This document shows positions 24,102-31,114 of a stretch of DNA of 64,000 nt, in pieces. The stretch is taken from assembly GCA_934274515.1 (NCBI GenBank), contig CAKQTC010000005.1, positions 1 through 64,000 on the forward strand, written 5' to 3'. The position numbers and the translations under genes are program-made. Within the stretch, counting starts at the first letter, position 1, and every line of letters begins with the position of its first letter. This DNA is from an uncultured Clostridia bacterium (GTDB taxonomy: Bacteria; Bacillota; Clostridia; Christensenellales; DTU072). The notes under the pieces were generated by a model. It was not told where the DNA came from and made no database searches. It was given only the letters and a program-made list of their open reading frames with translations.

Positions 24102-24908
24102 ATGAAGAAAATTAAAAAAACTTCCGAACTTATGTGGTTGTCGGGTATGATTTTTATGTCGCTGGGCGTTTGTCTATGCAAAAAAAGCGGTTTAGGCGTA
24201 AGCATGATTGCCGCCCCGACGTTTATACTGCAAGAATTTTTACGCCCTTTCGGCTCGTTTTTTTCCGTAGGCGCGACCGAATATCTCGTACAAGGATTGA
24301 TACTCGTCGTGTTGTGTATCGTAGTAAGGAAATTCGACTGGCGGTTCCTTCTCGCTTTCGTCGTCGCCGTCCTGTACGGATACTGTCTCGATTTTTGGAT
24401 ACTCGTCATCGGTACGACGCCCCTGAAAAGCGTTGCCCTAAACTGGCTTTTGCTTCTTGTCGGCGACGTGTGCGTTTCGTTCGGCGTCGCGTGTTATTTT
24501 CGAACCTACTTCCCTTTGCAAATACACGAACTTTTCGTGGCGGAAGTTTCGTCAACTTATAAAAAACCGATTACCAAAGTTAAATGGATATACGACCTAA
24601 GTTGTCTTACTCTTTCCGTTATACTCGCCTTTTCTCTCTTCGGCGACGCAAAAACCTTCGCTTGGTCGAAAATCTACGCCGAATCTTTCCATAGCATCGG
24701 ACTCGCCACGCTAATAACGACTTTTATCAACGCGCCGCTTATAAAAACGTTCGGCATCCTACTCGATAAATTCTTCGACCCGACGCCGCTTATGCCGAAA
24801 TTTGCAAACCTTATAGAAAGAAAACCGAAACAAGACAAAACCTCTTCGACTACCGCCACCGAACCGCCGCAACCCTTATCCGACGCGACGAAAGACGATA
24901 TTCGATAA
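24102..24908 (+). CDS. YitT/YczE-like integral membrane protein
   Basis: About 268 residues from the ATG at 24102 (GAAAGGA SD; starts MKKIKKTSELMW). An upstream in-frame extension to 24021 has no SD. Five or six membrane segments are seen. The family mark is a GxGLGVSMIAAP-like early loop (KKSGLGVSMIAAPTFI), as in YczE/YitT-type proteins. The C-terminus is cytoplasmic and hydrophilic (Lys/Thr/Pro). The transported substrate, if any, is unknown. It converges with yerC over a shared terminator. Confidence 0.7.
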   Translation: MKKIKKTSELMWLSGMIFMSLGVCLCKKSGLGVSMIAAPTFILQEFLRPFGSFFSVGATEYLVQGLILVVLCIVVRKFDWRFLLAFVVAVLYGYCLDFWILVIGTTPLKSVALNWLLLLVGDVCVSFGVACYFRTYFPLQIHELFVAEVSSTYKKPITKVKWIYDLSCLTLSVILAFSLFGDAKTFAWSKIYAESFHSIGLATLITTFINAPLIKTFGILLDKFFDPTPLMPKFANLIERKPKQDKTSSTTATEPPQPLSDATKDDIR

Positions 24909-24915
24909 GAAAAAA

Positions 24916-24932
24916 CCTTGCTCCGCGCAAGG
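24916..24932. terminator. Bidirectional terminator between the YitT-like gene and yerC
   Basis: CCTTGC-TCCGC-GCAAGG stem-loop. On the minus strand it is followed by TTTTTTCTT, a good terminator for yerC; on the plus strand by TCTTT. Confidence 0.8.
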
Positions 24933-24941
24933 TCTTTAAGT

Positions 24942-25238
24942 TCACTTCTCGTCCGCCTCTATTTTGTCGAAAATTCGTTTGTATCCGCCGTTTCCATAGA
25001 CGTAACATTTATTGACTCGCGATATCGTCGCGGTACTTGCTCCCGTTTTTTCGCAAATCTCCGTGTACGGCATATTTTGTCTTAACAGTTTAACCACTTC
25101 CATTCTTTGCGACATATCGATTATCTCTTTATACGACATAAGGTCTTCTAAAAGTTTTTTGCAATCATCCGCGTTGTCCGTCTTGACAATCGCTTCCATA
25201 AGCAATCTCGCGCCTTCGTTATCGAAAATTACGTCCAT
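24942..25238 (-). CDS. yerC: YerC/YecD-type TrpR-like DNA-binding protein
   Basis: 98 residues, all-helical, of the TrpR superfamily. The central segment SQRMEVVKLLRQNMPYTEI is followed by the HTH CEKTGASTATISRVNKCYVYG, which is very close to Bacillus YerC. It is a small dimeric repressor whose target and ligand are not established. ATG at 25238 with SD GGAGG. Alone on its transcript. Confidence 0.85.
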   Translation of the reverse strand: MDVIFDNEGARLLMEAIVKTDNADDCKKLLEDLMSYKEIIDMSQRMEVVKLLRQNMPYTEICEKTGASTATISRVNKCYVYGNGGYKRIFDKIEADEK

Positions 25239-25326
25239 CTCCGTCCTCCTTGCCCTTTCTTTTACATTTTAACAATTTAGCACGTTAAAGTCAATAACTT
25301 TTTCAATAATCGCGAATAATAAAAGA

Positions 25327-25355
25327 AAAGAACGCGAATAATGATTGCGTTCTTT
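25327..25355 (-). terminator. Terminator of the hydrogenase cluster
   Basis: Stem AAAGAACGC/GCGTTCTTT (25327-25335 with 25347-25355), followed on the minus strand by TTCTTTTA. It lies 30 bp beyond the hydA stop. Confidence 0.75.
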
Positions 25356-25384
25356 CTCTATGTCTAATCCGTGCAGTTTTGGAG

Positions 25385-26827
25385 TTACTCTTCGCTTTTA
25401 TTCGCAGGCAGCACGCCGATTGCGTCCGACATCGTTTTTTCGTAGGCTTCCATTCCGTATTTATCCACGTCGCGGCGGTTTTTCTCTCCGTGCGTAAGGC
25501 AGCCCGCACCGCCGATACAACCGCTTACGCATGCCATACCTTCGATAAAGTTCCCGTCGGGTATACCCTTTGTCGCTTTCAGCAACGCTATCTTGCACTG
25601 TTCTATGCCGTCGCAAACTACCGGTTTATATTCGAACCCTACTATGCCGTTTTCCTTTATTCCTTGTCTTACAGCGTCGCTTAGACCGCCGCTGCGCGCG
25701 AAGATTCTACCAAAGTACGACGCGTTGTCCAACACCTCTTCTTTGAGCGAGGCTAGGTCGATTTCTTTGCTGTCAAACAGCGCTTGGAGTTCTTCAAACG
25801 TGATTACCGAGTCGATATACGGGCGAACGGTTTTCTTTTGGAACTCTGCCTTCTTCGCCGTACAGGGTCCTATAAACACGATTTTGGCATCCTTATCTGT
25901 CGCTTTAACATATTTTGCTATCGTCGCCATAGGAGATAGGTTGGTACTGATTTTATCTTTAAGTTTCGGGAATTCGTTTTCCACGAATTTAACGAACGCG
26001 GGGCAACAAGAACTCGTGACGAAGCCTTTTTCGGCAAGTTCCGCCGATTCTTTCATTGCCACCATATCCGCGCCGAGAGCCGCTTCCACTACGCTGAAAA
26101 AGCCTAGTTCCTTTATTCCGGCAACGACTTGTCCGAGTTTAACTTGGTTAAACTGACCTGCTATCGACGGTGCGATTACGGCGTACACTTTGTAGTTTTT
26201 GTTTCCGTTGCTTTTCTTTATCATATCTATGACGTTAAGGATAAACGATTTATCGCTTATCGCGCCGAACGGGCATTGATACACGCACGCGCCGCACTGT
26301 ATGCACTTGTCGTTGTCTATTTTTGCCGCTTTTTCTTCGCTCATGGATATAGCCTTGACTTTACACGAGTTTTGACACGGTCTTTTGCTGTTTATGATAG
26401 CGGAGTACGGGCAAACTTTGGCACACATACCGCACTCGATACATTTCGTTTTGTCGATATGCGCTTTTTGATTGTGGTCGAGCGTAATCGCGCCTTTTTT
26501 GCACACGTCCATACATCTGTGAGCAAGACAGCCCCTGCACGCGTTCGTTATTTCGTATCCGCCTGCCGGGCAATCGTCGCACGCGATATCGATGACTTCT
26601 ATCACGTTCGGGTTTTGCATATTTCCACCTGTCGCGAGTTTAACTCTTTCCGCGAGAATTGCGCGTTCTTTATATACGCAGCAACGCATCGTCGGAGTTC
26701 TCCCGGGCACGATTTCTTTCGGAATATCGATAATCGTTTCCCACAAGTCGTCTTTCCACGCGTGTTTGGCGACTTCTCTAAGCACGCGATATTTTAGGTA
26801 TTGTACCTTTGTGTCAAAAGTGTTCAT
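25385..26827 (-). CDS. [FeFe] hydrogenase, catalytic type
   Basis: 480 residues. The N-terminal half has several Cys clusters: an unusual cysteine region at 81-110 and two 4Fe-4S sites (about 129-155 and 175-190, CIECGMCAKVC, CIQCGACVYQC). The H-cluster domain follows with all ligands. L1 is TSSCCPAF (C274, C275; the first is the proton-relay position), L2 is GPCTAKK (C322) and L3 is MACVSGC (C433, C437). It is therefore expected to make or use H2 with ferredoxin-type electrons. The domain order resembles group B enzymes; that subgroup is inference. It lies 11 bp after the phosphatase gene, in one operon with HydS. Maturases are not in the window. Confidence 0.9.
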   Translation of the reverse strand: MNTFDTKVQYLKYRVLREVAKHAWKDDLWETIIDIPKEIVPGRTPTMRCCVYKERAILAERVKLATGGNMQNPNVIEVIDIACDDCPAGGYEITNACRGCLAHRCMDVCKKGAITLDHNQKAHIDKTKCIECGMCAKVCPYSAIINSKRPCQNSCKVKAISMSEEKAAKIDNDKCIQCGACVYQCPFGAISDKSFILNVIDMIKKSNGNKNYKVYAVIAPSIAGQFNQVKLGQVVAGIKELGFFSVVEAALGADMVAMKESAELAEKGFVTSSCCPAFVKFVENEFPKLKDKISTNLSPMATIAKYVKATDKDAKIVFIGPCTAKKAEFQKKTVRPYIDSVITFEELQALFDSKEIDLASLKEEVLDNASYFGRIFARSGGLSDAVRQGIKENGIVGFEYKPVVCDGIEQCKIALLKATKGIPDGNFIEGMACVSGCIGGAGCLTHGEKNRRDVDKYGMEAYEKTMSDAIGVLPANKSEE

Positions 26828-26838
26828 TATCCATCCTT

Positions 26839-27999
26839 TTAGTCGTAGTAAACTTCCACGACTTTACCCATTTTTCTCAAATTTTGCGTCAAACTTTCCA
26901 CAAGTTTGAGTTTCATCGTAATATCGATCGGCAAGCCTTGATGCGCGGCGTTTATCCCCTGCCCGACGTAAAACGTGACGTGCGTCGCTTTTACGAACAA
27001 CATATCCGCAAGCAAACTCGCTCCGTCTTTTTTCTTGTAATATTTCGGGGACAAATCGCTGTTCGACAGGTACTTTTCGCTGTATTCAAGCAGTTTTCTA
27101 AGCGTAAGCACCCCTTCCGTCGTCAGGTCAATGCCTTTTATGTGTCCTATCGGCGGAACGTCCTTGTCCGGGAAATCCCAGTCCGCTTTGACTTCTTCTT
27201 TAAGATACCGCGACACTATCATACTGCTCGTGCCGCCGCATACCACCTTTTTCCCTTCCCCTTCCATAAACCTCGCGACGTAAAAATCGTCTTTCGATTT
27301 ATCGACGGGCGGTCCGACCATTAGTTTAACTTTAAGAACTTCTCTTATTCTCACAGCCGCCACCGTGGTGTCGTCGCCGGGTTGGTCCATATATAGGTCG
27401 TTACACGCGCCTGCAAGCATACACGCTATGCATTTTGCCGTCATTCCTTTTTCTATGGTGCGGTTAAGATGTTCTATTACGTCTTTTCTAAGCCAACCCA
27501 GATTAAGCAACATACCTATGCCCGCGTGAATAACTCCGTCGCTCATAACTATTATAACGTCGTCCTTAACGAGTTTTAGGTCGGCAACGTAGATTTTCTT
27601 GCCTAATACGCAGTATTCTTTTCTGTTAAGATCGCCGCACTTACCGTCATGGTAGTAAATCGCGTCGGGATTGTCGAATTCGAACAAATACCCTTCGCCT
27701 TTGTTATTGACGTGAATTACCGAAAACGTGGAATACGCCACGCCTCGAACCTTGCACACAGGCAAAGTTTGAACGATGGTTTCTATACATTCTTCCATAG
27801 AAATGCCTTCGCTAACCATGGTGCAAAGAATTTTTGACGTAAGAGTGGAAAGAATGTTGGCTTTAACGCCGCTACCCATTCCGTCCGCCAAAACAAGCGT
27901 CGTGTAGTCGCCCACGGTGACGCATTCTACTTTATCCCCGCAAAGTTCTTCTCCGTTCTTGTTGAGCGAAGTGTATCCGCTTTCGAGAAACAATTCCAT
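26839..27999 (-). CDS. PP2C/SpoIIE-type protein phosphatase of the hydrogenase cluster
   Basis: 386 residues. The N-terminal two-thirds is a SpoIIE-like PPM phosphatase with the metal-binding Asp motifs LVLADGMGSGVKA (about 36-48), VIVMSDGV and GDDTTVAAV (about 208-216). The C-terminal part (about 225-386) is unassigned. It should dephosphorylate Ser/Thr of a partner protein. Three bp separate its start from the hydS stop, so the pair is co-translated. PP2C-type genes next to group C hydrogenases are a known association. The phosphoprotein target is not identifiable here. Confidence 0.88.
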   Translation of the reverse strand: MELFLESGYTSLNKNGEELCGDKVECVTVGDYTTLVLADGMGSGVKANILSTLTSKILCTMVSEGISMEECIETIVQTLPVCKVRGVAYSTFSVIHVNNKGEGYLFEFDNPDAIYYHDGKCGDLNRKEYCVLGKKIYVADLKLVKDDVIIVMSDGVIHAGIGMLLNLGWLRKDVIEHLNRTIEKGMTAKCIACMLAGACNDLYMDQPGDDTTVAAVRIREVLKVKLMVGPPVDKSKDDFYVARFMEGEGKKVVCGGTSSMIVSRYLKEEVKADWDFPDKDVPPIGHIKGIDLTTEGVLTLRKLLEYSEKYLSNSDLSPKYYKKKDGASLLADMLFVKATHVTFYVGQGINAAHQGLPIDITMKLKLVESLTQNLRKMGKVVEVYYD

Positions 28000-28002
28000 A
28001 TA

Positions 28003-29694
28003 TTAATCCTCGCCTTCCGTCGCCTGCAACGTTTTTTTGAGTTTAAGCAGTGCGACTTTGGTTTCCGCAGTCGTTTCGCCGAGAAGCGACGCGATTTCCT
28101 GCGCTACCCTCATTTGTTTTTTAATTACTTCGTCCGTCGTTTCAAAAGTTTCCCTCTTCATTTCGTCTATTTTCTGTCCGTATTCCACGCTATCCGTTAT
28201 GTCGCGGAAAATGCCGAACATTATCTTTTGTGCGTCTACCCTGACAATCGTGGCGTCCGCGTACCGCCCGCTCCTTTCAAACCGTATCTTCTTTTTCGTA
28301 ACGCTATTCTTCGCGCTCTGCGCTATGACAAACTCGCTCGCGTCGAAACAATCGTAAGCGTAACACCCTTTTGCGTCGCGCTCTTCAATGGAAAGCAAAC
28401 TTCTTACGCTGCTGTTGTACTCGATTATTTTCAAATCGTTATCCAAAACTATTATCCCGTACGGACTGTTTTGTATGATTTCGTACGACATCGATTCTGC
28501 GCGCGTTCTCATATAAGGCAAACACATCTCGACGTCCGCGTACCCGTGCAAAACCGCTATCGCCTTGTCCCTACAAGTAGCGTATCCGCATGCTCCGCAG
28601 TTAAGTTCGTCTTCGGGTTTAACCTTGCCCGTTTTTGCAAGAACCGCTTTTATGTCGCGTTCGCACGGCGTCCCCGTAGGCACGCCTATATACGGATGCT
28701 TTTCGCTTAGTTCAATCTCTACTCGCGCGCTTTCTTCTTTGTTGACAGACGCTTTGACGTACTTTCTTACGCTCTCATTCGCTTTAATCGCACCGCCTTC
28801 CGTCACTATCGAGCACGGCCCGTTTATGCACGCGTATTCGCAGCAGTTTATCTCGATGAAAAGTCCGCTGAAATGCTCGATGTCTTCGAGTACTTCGAAA
28901 CTGCGCCCGACGCCGTCTACGGCAACGTACTCGTAATTGTCCGGTCGCCCGACAAACGACTTGATGATACCGCGGTTAATCGGATAGTACTTCGCTACGT
29001 TTACTCCGAGTTCTTCACCTATAGCCTCGCTCTCTTCCGTTTTCGGGTAAATTCCCTTTTCGGTAAACAATCCTTGCAATTCTTCAAAAGTAAGCACCGC
29101 GTCGATAATACCGCTTTCTTTCGCTTCGCGTTTCTTCGCTATGCACGGCCCGACAAAAATGATTTTCGCGTCGGGAAAACTCTTTTTCAACATTCTCGCA
29201 TGCGCAACCATCGGCGATGCGACCGGCGCAAGAAACTTCAACGCCTGCGGATAGTAAATTTGTATCATCTTGTTTATCGCAGGACATGCGCTCGTGATAA
29301 AATTCTCATACTTGCCGCTTTCAAGAAGTTTTTTGTACTCTTCGGTAACTTCTCGCGCCCCGACAGCCGTTTCTTCCGCAAAGAAAAACCCGAGTTTTTT
29401 AAGCGCGCGCTCTATTTGAGAAAACGAATTTAGTCCGAAACTCGCAATAAACGACGGCGCAACGGAAACAACGACTTTTTCGCCGGAAAGTATCATCTCT
29501 TCCACTCTCGACGCGTCGGAATGTACCCTTTTTGCGTTTTGCGGACAAACAACGGTGCATCGTCCGCAGAGTATACACCGTTCGTCTATAATTTTTGCCT
29601 GATGGCTTTCATAACGTATCGCCTTAACGGGACACTCTCGTAAACACTTGAAACAGTCCTTGCATTGCGCTGTCTTGAAATCAAGAAATTCCAT
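28003..29694 (-). CDS. hydS: Sensory [FeFe] hydrogenase HydS (group C-like) with PAS domain
   Basis: 563 residues: two N-terminal 4Fe-4S sites (C11-C21 and C40-C50) and an H-cluster domain. L1 is TSACPAI (A136 replaces the proton-relay Cys; C137 is kept), L2 is GPCIAKK (C184), and the divergent L3 is CINGPC (C289, C294). A further Cys domain of the form CGACGYATC (C366, C369, C374, C391), a PAS domain (about 400-500) and a C-terminal coiled coil (505-560) follow. Loss of the relay Cys plus a PAS domain is the mark of sensory HydS, which reports H2 or redox state and turns over very slowly. The downstream phosphatase is the probable output. Confidence 0.9.
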   Translation of the reverse strand: MEFLDFKTAQCKDCFKCLRECPVKAIRYESHQAKIIDERCILCGRCTVVCPQNAKRVHSDASRVEEMILSGEKVVVSVAPSFIASFGLNSFSQIERALKKLGFFFAEETAVGAREVTEEYKKLLESGKYENFITSACPAINKMIQIYYPQALKFLAPVASPMVAHARMLKKSFPDAKIIFVGPCIAKKREAKESGIIDAVLTFEELQGLFTEKGIYPKTEESEAIGEELGVNVAKYYPINRGIIKSFVGRPDNYEYVAVDGVGRSFEVLEDIEHFSGLFIEINCCEYACINGPCSIVTEGGAIKANESVRKYVKASVNKEESARVEIELSEKHPYIGVPTGTPCERDIKAVLAKTGKVKPEDELNCGACGYATCRDKAIAVLHGYADVEMCLPYMRTRAESMSYEIIQNSPYGIIVLDNDLKIIEYNSSVRSLLSIEERDAKGCYAYDCFDASEFVIAQSAKNSVTKKKIRFERSGRYADATIVRVDAQKIMFGIFRDITDSVEYGQKIDEMKRETFETTDEVIKKQMRVAQEIASLLGETTAETKVALLKLKKTLQATEGED

Positions 29695-29804
29695 TTTTAC
29701 CCCTATGATACCTTTCTATCGAAATAGTTTTTCACGGCGCGAAAACATTACGCGATTAACGCCAAATCCCGCTTTGTCTTGCCCGTTATAACTTTATCGC
29801 AATC

Positions 29805-30056
29805 TTACTTCGCCAACCTTGTCAATACGTTGTTAGCGAAAAACTCGTCAGCCTCTTCGGGTTTAACCGCAAAGAACTCCCCGTCAACCATCGTAGAAAC
29901 GCCGCCGGACGCACATTTACCCATGCAAAACGCCCCGGCAAGTTCGATTTCGTCGGCTTTGTTCGCCTCTTTGATAAGGGTTTGAAACCTTTCGACAATT
30001 TGTCTCGAACCTTTAAGATGGCACGAACTCCCTATACATACGGTAATTTTAACCAT
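29805..30056 (-). CDS. Thioredoxin-like [2Fe-2S] ferredoxin
   Basis: 83 residues with the four-Cys pattern of NuoE/HndA-type ferredoxin domains: CIGSSCHLKG at about residues 7-16 and CMGKC at 44-48. It is a stand-alone electron carrier, much shorter than NuoE. It heads the HydS-phosphatase-HydA run, 110 bp upstream of hydS, and probably supplies or takes electrons there. SD AGGAGG precedes the ATG. Confidence 0.88.
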   Translation of the reverse strand: MVKITVCIGSSCHLKGSRQIVERFQTLIKEANKADEIELAGAFCMGKCASGGVSTMVDGEFFAVKPEEADEFFANNVLTRLAK

Positions 30057-30258
30057 AAATGACCTCCTAGCGGTTATTGTTTATTTTTTTAGGAAAAGAA
30101 AAGCAAGAATAGTTAAACGTAACCAAACTCCTTTTCTTGTCTATCCTCCACCCTTTCGGGCGGGCGGGTGGGTTGACGCGAAAGTTTTTACGTAACTTCG
30201 CGAAATCCGGATACTGCCTTTCCTTAATCGAAAGACTTAATTGTTCGTTTTTTAAGGC

Positions 30259-30333
30259 AAGCGTTATTCCGATTGAAAATTTATCCGCGCGTCGGGTTCC
30301 CCCCGACCGCGAATAAATTTCAACATAACGCTT
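30259..30333 (-). terminator. Large imperfect stem-loop after the phosphotransferase gene
   Basis: Nested inverted repeats: AAGCGTTAT (30259-30267) with ATAACGCTT (30325-30333), inside them AAATTTAT with ATAAATTT, then CCGCG/CGCGG-type and TCGGG/CCCGA pairs. It begins 10 bp beyond the stop at 30343, so it is probably the 3' end of the rex-adhE operon. The rest of 30057-30258 has only the terminal-type AT sequence and no gene. Confidence 0.55.
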
Positions 30334-30342
30334 GGTCGAAGA

Positions 30343-31092
30343 TTATTCGTAATCCACCACGTCTACCCAGTGCATTAGGAATTCTCTTTCTTCTTTCTTG
30401 CCTTTTACCATTTGGCTTGCCGCGACGATAGGTATCCATTTTTGAACGTACTGTTTCGCCGTATCGCTCTTGTTGCAGAAAAGGGTAAGGTATTTTTCCG
30501 CAAGGTCGATTTGTCCGTCGAGCCAGAACAAAAGGTACGTTCTCGCAACGTCCGCGGACGCGTTGCCTTGCGTTGCGTGCGACCAGTCGATAATGTACGG
30601 CGTGCCATCTTCCGATATGATTATGTTGCTCGGGTTGAAGTCGCCGTGGCAAACTTTGTCATGTTTCGGAAGAGAATCGAGTCTTGTATGGAGTTCGTAT
30701 CTCGTCGTGGCGGAAAGATCGGTTTGTGCGATTTTCCTGTTCATTTTGTCTTTAAGTTTGTTAAGAAGCGGCGCACGTTTGGAATGAACTTCCATTTGCA
30801 GGTCGACGAACAGGTTGAGATACTCGTCGATTTTTTCCGGATGCTCTTTCATAAGTTGTTCGAGCGTTTTTCCGGGAATGTATTCGATGACGATCGCCCA
30901 TTTTCCGTCGATTTTCGTTACTTCGAGAAGTTTCGGAATGTTAAGTCCCGTTTCTTCCACTCTCGCCTGGTTCAACGCCTCGTTGAGAATGTCCGCTTTG
31001 GAATAGTTCTCGTCGAAAAGTTTGATGATTTTGTCGCCGTCGCGATATATGGTTTTCGTGGTACGAACCGCTACTATTTTATCGAGTTTCAT
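30343..31092 (-). CDS. Aminoglycoside/choline phosphotransferase-like kinase
   Basis: 249 residues of the APH/protein-kinase-like fold. The catalytic loop HGDFNPSNIII lies at about residues 149-159, and the metal-binding YIIDWSHA at about 166-173. An ATP-binding Lys lies near the N-terminus (KIIKLFDENY). It phosphorylates a small molecule; the substrate is unknown (the paralogous TIGR02172-type group is uncharacterised). It follows adhE by 22 bp with SD AAGGAGG and is therefore the third gene of the rex operon, an unusual place for it. Confidence 0.82.
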   Translation of the reverse strand: MKLDKIVAVRTTKTIYRDGDKIIKLFDENYSKADILNEALNQARVEETGLNIPKLLEVTKIDGKWAIVIEYIPGKTLEQLMKEHPEKIDEYLNLFVDLQMEVHSKRAPLLNKLKDKMNRKIAQTDLSATTRYELHTRLDSLPKHDKVCHGDFNPSNIIISEDGTPYIIDWSHATQGNASADVARTYLLFWLDGQIDLAEKYLTLFCNKSDTAKQYVQKWIPIVAASQMVKGKKEEREFLMHWVDVVDYE

Positions 31093-31114
31093 TGCTATTG
31101 CCTCCTTTCCGATA

